Source of the DNA: Haliclystus octoradiatus
Taxonomy: Eukaryota; Cnidaria; Staurozoa; Stauromedusae; Haliclystidae
DNA length: 64,000 nucleotides
Assembly (NCBI GenBank): GCA_916610825.1
Contig: OU744451.1
Location: forward strand, 8,189,441 to 8,253,440
Direction of reading: 5' to 3'
Shown: piece after piece, positions 30,801 through 35,722 of the stretch
Layout of the letters: each line of letters starts with the position of its first letter
Numbering within the stretch: position 1 is the first letter of the stretch
The notes under the pieces: generated by a model
Databases searched by the model: none
The model's input: only the letters and a program-made list of their open reading frames with translations
What the model was told of the DNA's origin: nothing
Program-made: the position numbers and the translations under genes

Positions 30801-32183
30801 AGAAAAGCATATCCGAGCATGGGAGACAAACCCACAATCTCTGAATGTCCGGTCTAGAGCTCTAACCTTTGTGCTACGCGGACATGCTTTTCTATTTTAC
30901 AACAATTTCCTAGAATAATTATTACAGTTATAGTGCTGGGCTTACCAAGAATATGTTTGCATAAATTGTATGGACTTTGAGTCTTTCTCAATGTAAGAAA
31001 AATGTCCTCTGCAGCTGTTCTCTGTTCTGTTGTTGTGGTATACGGAGAATTCTGTAAGAGATCAGTCGTAACTTTAGCAGGGCAAAAAATATAATATTTT
31101 ATCCTTTATTTCTCATGCTGAATATTCTGGGGGCAAACATTACAGTCACTATTATTTCATATCTAGTCACCATCGATCAACACGTCACTCAATGTTAAAT
31201 AACTATTTTTAATCCATTTTGAGTTGTATTAAATCAAACACATCACTTATTTTTTTCTGCAAATATAATCTGCTCATTGGTAGGCCTAGGCCTACAGTCA
31301 AACCTGTTATAACGGTCACCTCTATAAAGTGGCCATCTGTCTATAGTGGTCACTCTTGCAATGTCCAAAATAATATTTTCTATTGAATCAGACCTGCATA
31401 TAAAGGCCACCTGTCTATAATGATCAATTTGTCTACCTATCGTAGCTGGCTGTTATATACAGGTTTCACTGTATTAAGTTTTGTTTTATGCTCTGATCAT
31501 TCATTGCACTTGTGTTTTTCCACTGCTAGTGGCAGGTAGATCTAGTAGAAAAGGCAACAGACCATCCAGCCGTAATGTCACTCAGATAATCAGCTAATCA
31601 CAACATTGTTAGATAGAGCCTGTTTCCAAAATCTTAGGTAAATCTCTGTGTTTTCCGCGTTCAAGCATGCAGCTTTCAACAGAAATGAAATTTAAATTGA
31701 ATGGAAAATAGTTAGCCTGGCACCCTACTTTTGGCGAAAGACCTGCTTTCCCAGGATTCTATTGCAATGTGATACATTAAAGGGCATCATTGACCAGCGG
31801 CCTATATGAGCTTAATTAGAAACAAGATTAGTGTATTTTAACAACAATAGCTTCAAGTGTCAAGTTTCTGCCACAGAAACAATACAAATGACAAATGCAA
31901 TGTAGTATGCAGATGATTCTAAGCCGATAGCGGCTGCCGGTCATTTTACCCTTCAAATTGGATTGAGTCCAGGTTGAAAAGAGTGGTCCGCGTGGGGAAT
32001 GCATTCCCCGTGCAAGACCAAGGTTTCTGAATTATTTGCAACTAAGGATTGAGTGTTGATTTATTAACCAATTCAGGACAACTACTGCCTGGTCTATGCT
32101 ATACATTTAAATTTATTGTATACAAATACACAAACCATAATAACATCAGCCGCAGCTTCTAATCTTTGCAAATCCAGCATCAT
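766..32183 (-). CDS. XPO4: Exportin-4, 17 exons, 3' end outside the window
   Basis: Importin-beta superfamily nuclear export receptor; family members carry cargo such as eIF5A and SMAD3 out of the nucleus with RanGTP. Exons (descending): 32136-32183, 30946-31051, 28752-28893, 25764-25911, 17698-17814, 15454-15657, 15102-15172, 14261-14418, 12440-12668, 11398-11592, 10280-10463, 9537-9740, 7804-8143, 7493-7667, 3142-3435, 1642-1708, 766-876. They total 2,793 nt (931 codons), against about 1,150 residues in vertebrates, so roughly 220 C-terminal residues lie off the left edge. The translated exons follow exportin-4 in order, with landmarks CKHIL, SWRET, LYEDLHWL, HLLSPEL and GHRSRSS. Every junction has GT/AG and matching phase except exon 6/7, which is one base short. 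BEL, LINE and foldback insertions fill the introns. The gene is strongly diverged from vertebrates but otherwise open. Confidence 0.93.
1052..1206. repeat. GTTCATGAAC foldback repeat, copy 2
   Basis: ACCTGCAAAAAACAGTTCAG to TTTTTCGCAGGGG. Extra half units lie upstream at 968-1050. Intron 16 of XPO4. Confidence 0.85.
1642..1708 (-). CDS. XPO4: XPO4 exon 16
   Basis: Short exon (67 bp) encoding DETAVLYQHCFQLLKSYSSH. ttctcag acceptor and gtacgt donor; exits in phase 1 (G). Confidence 0.87.
2110..2326. repeat. GTTCATGAAC foldback repeat, copy 3 (long)
   Basis: 217 bp with an internally repeated arm (aaccctcacagacagttcatgaac twice). Confidence 0.85.
2958..3064. repeat. GTTCATGAAC foldback repeat, copy 4
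   Basis: Starts CCCCTGCGAAAAACTGTTCA; the right end is decayed to TTTTTTACATAGG. Confidence 0.8.
3142..3435 (-). CDS. XPO4: XPO4 exon 15
   Basis: Ninety-eight codons, phase 0 at both ends. Contains SEPVKRDLVKIIETIRGITR, LTDNITKIF and CPDIVEMILELFNDV. The landmark of strongest resemblance to exportin-4 in this window. Confidence 0.93.
3519..3715. mobile_element. Mariner-like miniature element split by a foldback
   Basis: Left half (acagtcagacctgtcataac ... ctgtctatag) and a short right part (tagtcactcttgatatg) match the elements at 17516 and 31293, interrupted by foldback copy 5. Confidence 0.75.
3569..3671. repeat. GTTCATGAAC foldback repeat, copy 5, nested
   Basis: CCTCTGAGAAAACAGTTCAG to GTTTTCGCAGGGG, inserted in a mariner-like miniature element, so its exact ends can be read. 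Confidence 0.88.
4381..4450 (-). repeat. tRNA-like sequence, probable pseudogene
   Basis: Minus strand has an A-box-like GGCTAATTGGTTAATGC and B-box-like AGTTCAATTCC at tRNA distance. The acceptor and anticodon stems pair poorly, so it is not called as a gene. Confidence 0.45.
4451..6937. other. XPO4 intron 14, no recognised feature
   Basis: AT-rich DNA. Small open frames at 6244, 6514 and 6557 show no family resemblance. Confidence 0.6.
6938..7007 (+). repeat. tRNA-like sequence, probable pseudogene
   Basis: A box TAGCTCAGTGGGAGAG and B-box-like GGTTTAAATTTT at tRNA spacing, with poor stems. In XPO4 intron 14. Confidence 0.45.
7493..7667 (-). CDS. XPO4: XPO4 exon 14
   Basis: Encodes IPPKAQRFFVTALTMLAC and EIGDRLWHE, aligning with the exportin-4 segment that precedes the VLQPLQQRF helix. 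Phase-2 entry (AG|G), phase-0 exit, donor gtatgt. Confidence 0.92.
7804..8143 (-). CDS. XPO4: XPO4 exon 13
   Basis: Largest exon, 340 bp. Contains IVRIITILLRLSKI, QIHLLSPELASSMLWCF, FSRWSAEPQVVQDAAQLLLK and, across the junction, KIRASEII. Phases agree with both neighbours. Confidence 0.93.
8464..8690. repeat. Foldback repeat fragments, copies 6 and 7
   Basis: Decayed pieces at 8464-8508 (CTCCTGCGAAAAAATTG ... TTTTTCAAAGGG) and 8614-8690 (GTTCATGAACTGTTCATGAA). XPO4 intron 12. Confidence 0.65.
9537..9740 (-). CDS. XPO4: XPO4 exon 12
   Basis: Encodes MDSLYEDLHWLVLLSAHILV, one of the best-conserved exportin-4 stretches, then a variable loop. Phase 1 in and out; donor gtgaat. Confidence 0.92.
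10280..10463 (-). CDS. XPO4: XPO4 exon 11
   Basis: Starts in an acidic run (VEIEEIDCDVEEID), as exportin-4 does before its DQLASVG-like helix. Continues LNNAGMLCWHSLLPSLNLL and ends in phase 1 with donor gtaaaa. Confidence 0.87.
10724..10789. repeat. GTTCATGAAC foldback repeat, copy 8, near-perfect palindrome
   Basis: 66 bp reads the same on both strands apart from a one-base length difference in the A/T run and the central base. CCCCTGTG...CACAGGGG ends. Minimal form of the family. Confidence 0.92.
11398..11592 (-). CDS. XPO4: XPO4 exon 10
   Basis: Sixty-five codons, phase 0 at both ends, including GVFSHVAQSLFDCYLKCHLS and APDGYM. Matches the central exportin-4 HEAT repeats closely. Donor gtatgt. 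Confidence 0.92.
12224..12416. repeat. GTTCATGAAC foldback repeat, copy 9
   Basis: Ends 23 bases from the donor of XPO4 exon 9. Several GTTCATGAAC units; ends decayed. Confidence 0.78.
12440..12668 (-). CDS. XPO4: XPO4 exon 9
   Basis: The acceptor tttctatag at 12669-12670 was chosen over the stronger-looking ttgcag 25 bases upstream, because only the former keeps the frame (AG|A AAG TAT). Encodes ALCAASIVSQMVNVCPTHVF and ends DKQ|gtactg. Confidence 0.85.
12784..12856. repeat. Foldback repeat, copy 10, decayed
   Basis: Cactgcaaaaaagttcacaa ... ttatttcacaatggg retains only the outline of the family. Confidence 0.5.
13656..13737. repeat. Perfect 30-bp inverted repeat with a 22-bp spacer
   Basis: 13656-13685 (gataaataaatagagtcaat...) is the exact reverse complement of 13708-13737. 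In XPO4 intron 8. Not part of the GTTCATGAAC family. Confidence 0.95.
14261..14418 (-). CDS. XPO4: XPO4 exon 8
   Basis: ctctttag acceptor and gtaagt donor. Encodes LCMQCLLQLASLCGPVVPD and EYFKSFCSGFF, ending in phase 2 (AG). Confidence 0.88.
14475..14719. repeat. Foldback repeat, copy 11, decayed
   Basis: ACCTGTGGAAACACTTCATG ... GATTTCACAGG with several GTTCATGAACAGTTCATGAA units. Confidence 0.75.
15102..15172 (-). CDS. XPO4: XPO4 exon 7
   Basis: gtacag acceptor and gtaaaa donor. Encodes NFKPPKSWRETVISSGLCDF, carrying the SWRET motif conserved in exportin-4. It needs one base from exon 6 that the sequence as given does not supply. Confidence 0.85.
15394..15449. repeat. Foldback repeat, copy 12, abutting an XPO4 splice donor
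   Basis: On the minus strand the element starts CCCCTGTGAAAACAGTTC, four bases after exon 6 ends. Confidence 0.82.
15454..15657 (-). CDS. XPO4: XPO4 exon 6
   Basis: ctgatttag acceptor. Sixty-eight codons, including EEHLHNIFVWNLQVLQPF and YLGLADQIFHWKFAS. The only usable donor (TCA|gttacc) leaves phase 0 while exon 7 needs phase 1. A foldback repeat begins four bases into the intron. The 3' boundary is therefore uncertain by one base. Confidence 0.85.
15894..15957. repeat. 64-bp near-perfect palindrome
   Basis: TATTTTGCCAACATTCGTAG pairs with the mirrored half around ttgaattcaa. It lies directly next to the 3' tail of LINE-A. Confidence 0.8.
15952..17195 (-). mobile_element. Non-LTR retrotransposon LINE-A, 5' truncated
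   Basis: In XPO4 intron 5, same orientation as the gene. The ORF 16187-17176 (329 codons) holds RT motif B (AGVPQGTKLGPWLFLIMIND), the catalytic KYVDDTTL box, and thumb and C-terminal text (CSEMKISF, FYKTCIRPVAEYACALFHS) of CR1/L2/Jockey-like elements. The minus-strand 3' end closes with a short (AATC)n tail. The RT N-terminal half and endonuclease are missing. Confidence 0.88.
17516..17696. mobile_element. Mariner-like miniature element, full copy at the exon 5 donor
   Basis: 181 bp, TACAGTTAAACCTGTTACAG ... CCAGGTTCCACTTTA. Same as 31293-31473. Its right end forms the splice donor of XPO4 exon 5. Confidence 0.87.
17698..17814 (-). CDS. XPO4: XPO4 exon 5
   Basis: Thirty-nine codons in phase 0, including SCGLLRAVLEEF and MRFEDHHKCKMVLE. 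The donor GAG|gtaaag overlaps the end of a mariner-like miniature element (17516-17696), which provides the intron bases after the first G. Confidence 0.88.
17815..18530. other. XPO4 intron 4, left part, no recognised feature
   Basis: AT-rich DNA up to the BEL-1 target duplication. The 65-codon frame at 17876 has no recognised homology. Confidence 0.6.
18531..19199 (-). repeat. BEL-1 3' LTR
   Basis: 669 bp, the same length as the 5' LTR, preceded by catat at 18526-18530. The G-rich polypurine tract lies next to it at 19200-19214. Confidence 0.95.
19200..19214 (-). other. BEL-1 polypurine tract
   Basis: On the minus strand a purine run with six consecutive Gs directly precedes the 3' LTR, the usual site of plus-strand priming. 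Confidence 0.7.
19226..20062 (-). CDS. BEL-1 integrase core and C-terminal domain
   Basis: 278 codons in a third frame. Contains YSDNGGNFVGA and WIWERLV (the second Asp and Glu of the DDE triad), then the DUF5641-type C-terminal domain (KRWRRVQLLTDHIWTRWRKE, GDYVLVTDDDVPRNQW). Ends just before the polypurine tract. Confidence 0.9.
   Translation of the reverse strand: MCLFTCLVTRAVHLESTSSLDTDRFINAMTRFQNRRGHPDEIYSDNGGNFVGASKEIKEAIKEWDQSKITTTLSKHNVKWIFNPPSAPHMGWIWERLVCSAKTAMKTVLTGQSMDTESFDTLLTNVEDLLNHRPLTKCSDDPADEEPITPAHFISGDTSVKISPGVFTSNDMLSKKRWRRVQLLTDHIWTRWRKEYLRTLMQRKKWFTKKRNFEEGDYVLVTDDDVPRNQWMPAIITKTFNGGDGCVRSVEVKVKNGKLIRPIAKLCLLEGSDVGISS
19975..21363 (-). CDS. BEL-1 RNase H and integrase zinc domain
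   Basis: 462 codons. RNase H is marked by IFCDASEKAFGAVAYL, ELQAAVMAVRLS and YWSDSKTTLSYI. The integrase HHCC domain is marked by HRCLYHSGVNFMVAEIRQKF and ILHRCIICKTIKA. The frame breaks at about 20108-20120 in a short T run, before the integrase core. Confidence 0.9.
   Translation of the reverse strand: MGNMEARSTSNRKCHDSKVLQRLDSEVVFSTSCQIFCDASEKAFGAVAYLRFEAADKIECAFVIGKSRCAPLKAMTIPRLELQAAVMAVRLSAMIKQQLDIKIDEYCYWSDSKTTLSYIKNESRRFKIFVANRVAEIHDNSAPSEWRHCPTAENPADDASRGIKASSLTTNSRWLAGPEFLRKPRGECPKDISSNLKIDENDPDLKKTDKIIAAISNDEQHIENNIFGYSSWRKMVRVIAQCHKFASRCKSKNTQPDLGVDDLNKAEVSLIKLIQLKSFNEEIICLKDGKPLRNSSSLSKLCPFIDEKGIIRLRGRLGKSQDETFSKYPIILPRGHPVGMAIINDIHRCLYHSGVNFMVAEIRQKFWVPNLKSIVKKILHRCIICKTIKAKKAQQMMADLPFARVNPARPFQRVGVDLLVLFRLEFGVQQRRDGCAYSRAWSPELFTWNQHHPSTPTDSSMQ
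21428..22108 (-). CDS. BEL-1 reverse transcriptase
   Basis: 226 codons with RT motifs IQADIQAMFHRV (catalytic Asp), LRFLWYKNGD and FYVDDLLKS (YVDD box). Upstream fingers are in the previous frame. The frame is lost again at about 21510-21520 before the connection domain. Confidence 0.9.
   Translation of the reverse strand: MTGPDLMNNLFGCLLRFREERIAIQADIQAMFHRVFVKEEDRDALRFLWYKNGDLSRPPTEYHMNVHIFGATSSPCCATYALQKCAIDQSSKFPKGVSKRVLRNFYVDDLLKSVPTESGAISLAADLMEMLQNGGFRLTKWISNSKEVMESIPEHDWAPKLIDLNLDMDPPIERALGVKWDLLNDNFVFKVADLTALIQNRVYWEQLVQYSIQMLLLPLSCWPRRY
22105..23925 (-). CDS. BEL-1 gag C-terminus, zinc knuckles, protease and start of RT
   Basis: 606 codons. Shows the DUF1759-like gag region, cysteine-rich knuckles (CQACDGNH, CFNCLRYGHISKNC, CKECKQKGHN) and a retropepsin site ALLDSGREVTLVS, then the Pao-type linker with GVQGANKSKLRVVFDAA at the start of RT. 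It loses frame at 22120-22130 within a run of Gs; the RT continues in another frame. Confidence 0.9.
   Translation of the reverse strand: MAHLMCHLEDTAKMIVQGLPRNGEGYRQALSILKKTFGNPAKISRAFIDRVTLGPKIPPDDPEGLRNLYYELYSCWSALNQMKFFDDMNASTNLVSIAKRFPRFIQQRWQRKVQGLRESQKSPTLKNILDFLKGEKNTANDPVWGDLCTKNAATNKQEAAKGKAKARVSLAISEDSTQKQAAKCQACDGNHKIYLCENFKSKSVGERRQFVADKRLCFNCLRYGHISKNCSSTASCKECKQKGHNSLLHRKTEKSENDAIVTATAKLTTSETVFLQIVPIKLHGPKGTVNTHALLDSGREVTLVSEAVANSLGLKGEQNELRISTIDGVGHSQRSKNGKLSLNGIGGKTEIIPEAWTVERLNLKPPLPNKTLDLSRWPHLVGIPLTHGKPSTIDVLIGANAHELLMPIEFKTGKKGDPVAVKTPLGWTMFGKVSQRSNITPSNAPIVNALSLANKDTLSLEKAIERFWTIESFGTTYDFKGPCSKQDRDAELILNKAELRQDSHYEVGLLWSSDPTKLPYNRRLAEVRLNHLKRKFEKDNKFLSTYQDVIEGYIDSGYATELLETERGSKTWYLPHHGVQGANKSKLRVVFDAAAKYGGRHLTKIL
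23968..24711 (-). CDS. BEL-1 gag, N-terminal part
   Basis: 247 codons from MADTENTSAPSNN to a TAG stop in ..QDFMMSF. Basic N-terminus, then acidic helical segments typical of BEL gag. The reading frame is the same as that of the next ORF (22105-23925), so a single in-frame TAG separates them. It is a nonsense change, a recoded stop or a sequencing error. Confidence 0.85.
   Translation of the reverse strand: MADTENTSAPSNNTQLSNQGNPQRIRRSCFGKSAAISKTITITKKKIANNGRKTTIRKLRSKVQTLLDDTIILSDKYLEAIDNTEAYDTACEWIVDLEANVISFNDEVDEHLHARADEPASTASSCLSALQNQLNVRLDDFIEEENAASPQFQTRIQNQIIFPEDIELPQNDENLHQRVTENKGKQTIPDLPERPFDAWIYEPKHKEQKQANDLSNVAWGDTLVSMTLKLDKYCGDPFDYQDFMMSF
24736..24753 (-). other. BEL-1 primer binding site
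   Basis: The plus strand reads ctccggttcgacggacca, the 3' end of a tRNA including the T-arm GGTTCGA and terminal CCA, two bases from the LTR. The tRNA species was not assigned. Confidence 0.85.
24756..25424 (-). repeat. BEL-1 5' LTR
   Basis: 669 bp, bounded TG...CA on the plus strand and followed by the target duplication catat. Differs from the 3' LTR at only a handful of sites (for example the stretches near 24997, 25198 and 25328). Confidence 0.95.
25764..25911 (-). CDS. XPO4: XPO4 exon 4
   Basis: tttttag acceptor and gtgagt donor. Encodes VEKYVKEQLYQVIAVIMKRG and LFEIIGNLISS. The phase-2 entry (AA|T) agrees with exon 3. The BEL/Pao element lies in the following intron. Confidence 0.92.
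26800..28605 (+). mobile_element. Non-LTR retrotransposon LINE-B, dead
   Basis: In XPO4 intron 3, opposite to the gene. RT text in several frames: STGIDEISSSLLK, NYRPISLLCTFSKILEK, NDQFGFRKYF, CGVPQGSILGPLLFLIFIND and LFADDTTLQ. Jockey/CR1-like. About 80 codons around the first catalytic Asp (motif A to B) are missing near 27338. Later pieces lie at 27621-28360. The 3' end has a (TTCTA)n-like tail at 28575-28602. The upstream boundary is uncertain. Confidence 0.85.
28752..28893 (-). CDS. XPO4: XPO4 exon 3
   Basis: Continues phase 1 from exon 2 (G|AA) and encodes ETSKNSYVQFEAGITLKSAV and VLREWSFL, a close match to the second exportin-4 HEAT repeat. Donor gtaaga; ends in phase 2. Confidence 0.9.
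29736..29866 (-). repeat. Miniature element with a tRNA-like core, older copy
   Basis: Same left end (CTAGGAAATT) and same core as 30781-30913. The core on the minus strand reads GTAGCTCAAATGCTAGA ... GGGTTTGACTCCC. The right end is decayed. Confidence 0.65.
29904..30590. repeat. Large inverted repeat, arms about 200-210 bp
   Basis: Left arm 29904-30115 and right arm 30390-30590 are reverse complements over almost their whole length (outer ends GTAGGAACCTTCCTGAACCA). The spacer is 274 bp with an A run at 30343-30359. It has no recognised ORF. In XPO4 intron 2. Confidence 0.85.
30781..30913 (-). mobile_element. 133-bp inverted-repeat element with a tRNA-like core
   Basis: About 30-bp terminal inverted repeats (CTAGGAAATTGTTGTTAAGC / ACAACAATTTCCTAG) enclose a tRNA-like core on the minus strand: GTCCGCGTAGCACAAAGG, GACCGGACATTCAGAG, GGGTTTGTCTCCC. 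Unusual, because inverted repeats normally mark DNA elements and a tRNA head marks SINEs. Confidence 0.75.
30946..31051 (-). CDS. XPO4: XPO4 exon 2
   Basis: cag acceptor and gtaag donor. Thirty-five codons plus one base, encoding EQRTAAEDIFLTLRK and SPYNLCKHIL, the importin-beta N-terminal-like region of exportin-4. Confidence 0.9.
31293..31473. mobile_element. Mariner-like miniature element, full copy
   Basis: 181 bp bounded by TACAGTCAAACCTGTTATAA and CAGGTTTCACTGTA; TA at both ends, as for Tc1/mariner targets. A further decayed piece lies at 6722-6803. Confidence 0.85.
32136..32183 (-). CDS. XPO4: XPO4 exon 1 (start codon)
   Basis: Sixteen codons beginning MMLDLQRLEAAADVIM, ending in a gttt donor in phase 0. 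The first of two tandem ATGs at 32181-32183 is taken as the start; the second is equally possible. The helix matches the N-terminal HEAT helix of exportin-4. Further 5' UTR exons cannot be excluded. Confidence 0.8.
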
Positions 32184-32831
32184 ATGAGTGATCCTGAATA
32201 ATCGATTGAAGGTAGGTATGCAAATTTCAAGTCTAATTTCTGTTATTTAAAATCAACCAATAAAATGCTGAGTACAATTATCAAATACATGTAGCATTAT
32301 AACGGTGAAAAATGCTGAAATCGAAAGTAAGTCTACAATTAACCAAGATAATCAACATTCTAATTTCTAATTCTACGATTTTTCAATATCAATAGAATAT
32401 TGAATTTGAACAGTCAATCGTCTTCATAAAAGTTCATTTTTCTCGATAAAAACTTTTAGTACCAATACAATAACGAATGCTAGTGTGACAAGCTAAATTG
32501 CAACGGTAATTCGTTAAATTAAACAGGTATACAATGACTGTTCAAATGGGATAATTTGTAGTTTAAATTCCACTACTACCAGAAAATTCGAAGACGAGAA
32601 AATCTGGCATTACGAAAAAGCCTCTTCTGAATCTTACTAAAACGGGTCTCAAGAACGAGACTAGAGAACGAGACAAGCATGATGGTTTTGATTTTTGATT
32701 CGAGGGGGAGTTTCATAAATTTAGTAATAGCCTCCACAGACCACAGCTATCGATCTGATATTGACTTGTCGCAAAATTGATTCTAGCCTTGCTACTGCTT
32801 ATAATATTGACAGAAAGACCCAAACTCCGGA
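32184..32831. promoter_or_regulatory. Shared intergenic region of divergent XPO4 and AKR7 genes
   Basis: The 648 bp between the XPO4 start codon (minus) and the reductase start codon (plus). No repeat family of this window was seen in it. An acceptor-like attgacag ends 15 bases before the reductase ATG, and tataatat lies just before that. These could be a spliced-leader acceptor or a TATA-like box, but neither is shown. A bidirectional promoter is an inference from gene arrangement only. Confidence 0.45.
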
Positions 32832-33806
32832 ATGGCTAATAACAAAATTGGAATCAGTTTAGGTACAATGGAATTCGCGAGAAGAATGACACCTGAAGTC
32901 GCTCATGAAATTGTCAAGAAATATCTTGAGCTTGGATATAACGAGCTCGATTCTGCACTGATGTATTGGGGTGCTGAAGATGTCCTGGGGACATTCAAAG
33001 AATGCCAACAAGGGACCAAAGTCACACATATAGCCTCAAAAGCAAATCCCAAAGAAGATTTTTCACACGAAGGTGTCAAAAAACAGCTTGACCGTTCATT
33101 AAAAAGTCTGAATGTAGATTGCGTTGATATATTTTATCTGCATTGGCCGGATCAAAAAATTCCTATTGAGGAAACACTAAAAGGAGTCAATGAACTTTAT
33201 ATTGAAGGAAAATTTAAAGAATTTGGGCTTTCAAATTTTGCAAGTTGGCAAGTTGTAGAAGTCTGGCAAATATGTAAACATAATAAATATGTTCTACCTA
33301 CTATCTATCAAGGCATGTATAATGCTGTAACGAGGAGATGCGAAGATGAACTTTTACCAGCTTTGAGAAAATATGGTATTCGCTTTTACGTTTATAATCC
33401 TTTAGCTGGAGGTTTGCTATCTGGGAAATATCACTTTGATGATATGAATGAAAAACGACCGATAGGTCGATTCTTTGGTTTTAACGAACAATGGGCTTTA
33501 GCATACCAGAAAAGGTACTGGAAAAAGGAAGTATTTGATGCTATTCAATTAATCAAAGCGTCACTTGATAATGAATATGGTGCGGATAAAGTAGGTATTT
33601 TAGAGGCATCACTACGATGGTTAACACATCATTCCGCATTACGTAAAGATCTTGGCGATACTATCATCGTTGGTGTATCATGTTTAAAACATCTAGAGGA
33701 AAATATCAAATCAATTGAAATGGGACCACTTACAGATGACGTTAGTGCTGCATTTCAGGCTGCATGGTCTACGTTGAATGGAAACATTCCAAATTATTTT
33801 AGATAG
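32832..33806 (+). CDS. AKR7A: Aldo-keto reductase, AKR7 (aflatoxin-aldehyde reductase) family
   Basis: NADPH-dependent cytosolic reductase of 324 residues, a usual length for AKR7. It folds as a TIM barrel and reduces aldehydes such as succinic semialdehyde and dialdehydes. The catalytic tetrad can be read directly: Asp40 and Tyr45 in ELDSALMYWG, Lys70 in IASKANP, His104 in FYLHWPD. The FGLSNFASWQV segment, the YNPLAGGLLSGKY segment and the terminal NYFR are AKR7 hallmarks. The ORF is complete in one exon, unusual beside the intron-rich XPO4, and there is no frame damage. The first ATG is used; an in-frame upstream start was not seen. AATAAA signals lie at 33933 and 34012. It could be a retrocopy or simply an intronless member. 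The exact physiological substrate cannot be told. Confidence 0.95.
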   Translation: MANNKIGISLGTMEFARRMTPEVAHEIVKKYLELGYNELDSALMYWGAEDVLGTFKECQQGTKVTHIASKANPKEDFSHEGVKKQLDRSLKSLNVDCVDIFYLHWPDQKIPIEETLKGVNELYIEGKFKEFGLSNFASWQVVEVWQICKHNKYVLPTIYQGMYNAVTRRCEDELLPALRKYGIRFYVYNPLAGGLLSGKYHFDDMNEKRPIGRFFGFNEQWALAYQKRYWKKEVFDAIQLIKASLDNEYGADKVGILEASLRWLTHHSALRKDLGDTIIVGVSCLKHLEENIKSIEMGPLTDDVSAAFQAAWSTLNGNIPNYFR

Positions 33807-33932
33807 TGACAGATTGATTGAACAGCAATATGTCTTATCAAGTTATTATGGTTGATCTCATCAAATATGCATATATATGATCCCAAACATGAACCCATAT
33901 TGGCCAAAGTGAAACTTTCATATAGTCGCAAA

Positions 33933-34017
33933 AATAAAAACTTGATATTTCTCAGGGATTTTCTTTAACTCTATAAAATAATTTTCAACCTTATTTTATA
34001 CTTCCCAAAATAATAAA
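33933..34017 (+). terminator. Candidate polyadenylation signals of the reductase gene
   Basis: AATAAA hexamers at 33933-33938 and 34012-34017, 127 and 206 bases after the stop codon, in AT-rich DNA. The inverted-repeat element at 34083 begins just beyond, so the 3' UTR probably ends before it. Confidence 0.45.
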
Positions 34018-34082
34018 CCAAAATAAAAATGCTTAGTTTCTTCTTTTGAATGTTTTCCACATTTCACATATAAGTTTACGCT

Positions 34083-34357
34083 GTGGATATTGTCCCAACT
34101 GCCGGAGAGCTGTTCTCAACAGATAATGTTCCGTGCGTCGTTTGCGCATGCGTATGTAAATAGGAAGTATGTCTGCGTCGATCGATTCGACTTAAAATCA
34201 TAAGTAGTTCGTAACAGAATTCATAGAACCGTAGATTGGATTGATAAGGCAGAAATCAGAAACGATATTCAACATATTTTTGCATTAGTAATTTTATTCT
34301 GTGTTTGATTTATTGAAGCTTTTCACCGACGCGACCGGCTGCCGGAACATTATCCAC
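34083..34357. mobile_element. Inverted-repeat element IR-1, short copy
   Basis: 275 bp bounded by GTGGATATTGTCCCAACTGC and GGCTGCCGGAACATTATCCA plus C. Close to the first third of the element at 42630. Lies just after the AKR7 gene. Confidence 0.8.
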
Positions 34358-34529
34358 TTTGTTTAATTAATGCAGTTTCTATTATTTATCAGCAGGTTAA
34401 GCATATGGTATAAATCACACCATGATGCTATACGCGAAATGAAATGAAATAAATGTAATGTGATGCTAGGTCTACATCAACTGTATGTATGGCTCTTGTC
34501 TATTTATTTTTTTTTAGACAGATATGTAG

Positions 34530-34870
34530 ACGGTGTCGCCCTACCTAAGGCACCCGTACCACTCTTCTATTTCTAGAGGAATGGCTTTTTTTCCCAGAGA
34601 GCAATGATTTTAAACGCTCTTTATTGATCTCAGCCGAGACACTTCTGATCAATTTCAACATATTTCACGATAGATAGGTATCGATTGTCAATCCGCAACG
34701 ATGCGCCGCAGCTACCCACAATGCAATTTCCTCCGGACCATTCCATCTGCCAACAGAAGATGGTACTCATTTGATATTTTAGATAAAGTCAAGGCTGAGT
34801 TGACCTTGGGGATTCGAACCACAGTCGATCAGATATGTTGACTTGCCCAAGTCTCACTTTTACTTTTACG
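34530..34870 (-). repeat. tRNA-derived SINE, complete-looking copy
   Basis: Read on the minus strand: a tRNA-like head with B box GGTTCGAATCC, then the same body as at 1-288 ending in GGTACGGGTGCCTTAGG. Confidence 0.78.
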
Positions 34871-35670
34871 ATTTTGATATGTTTGTAAGTGAGACTTGTG
34901 TCCTTTGGCAATTCAATTGTTTTAGAAAACAAAGAAACCGCCAACAAAATCGCGTCGATGACGTAGTTTTATTTGAGTATTCCAGGGTGTCAACAGTCAA
35001 CAGCGAACGAATCGTAAAATATATAAGCCTGAAATTTTAAAAGATGTTACAATATTTGACAGAAATAGTGGCTTGAGTCACTTGTTGTATATATATTTCA
35101 GGGTATTGGAGCTAATTAAACTGGAAAACTGATTTTATTATTCTAATTTACTAATTCTGGCGAGTCATTGATTTTGCGAACGCTGCTGTTTACTGCAAAC
35201 TTTTTGCCGTTCGTTGGAGATTGAAATGCAGGTTGAAATATGATTCATTGTGGAAATGATAAACATTAAACTTGAATGTTGCTATATTCTGAATAAATAT
35301 TTCCCTTGCTTTTGTGCACGACGTGGAACTGCTGAATTTTTCGATGGTAACCCAAAGCATTCGCAATGGTACAATATTAATCCTGAAGGGTAAAACATTT
35401 ACAGATAATTTCGCCATCTGTATTTTGAATGATGATGTTGAAATAAGTTTGTAATTTTTGACAGCAATCAGTTAATCGACTTGATTTAATAACCATAAGT
35501 TTCCATATAGATTTAATTCATTTCATTTTGGCTTGCATGTTGCATCCATTAATTTACGTAATGTTGGACCCCGTCTTTCCGCGTACATCAAATGCGTGAT
35601 AATTTGTCAGAACAATACGATCAAACAGAATGCCGTTGTGCAGAACCCTGCACAACGCTGTACGAAGGGA

Positions 35671-35722
35671 ATAAGTCCCGCTTACCGCTCGTCAAATAGC
35701 GGTATATCAAAGCGGGACTTAT
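35671..35722. repeat. Stem-loop with GTCCCGC arms
   Basis: ATAAGTCCCGCTTACCGCT pairs with AGCGGTATATCAAAGCGGG ACTTAT (small bulge). Directly adjacent to the tRNA-like head at 35723. Confidence 0.7.
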
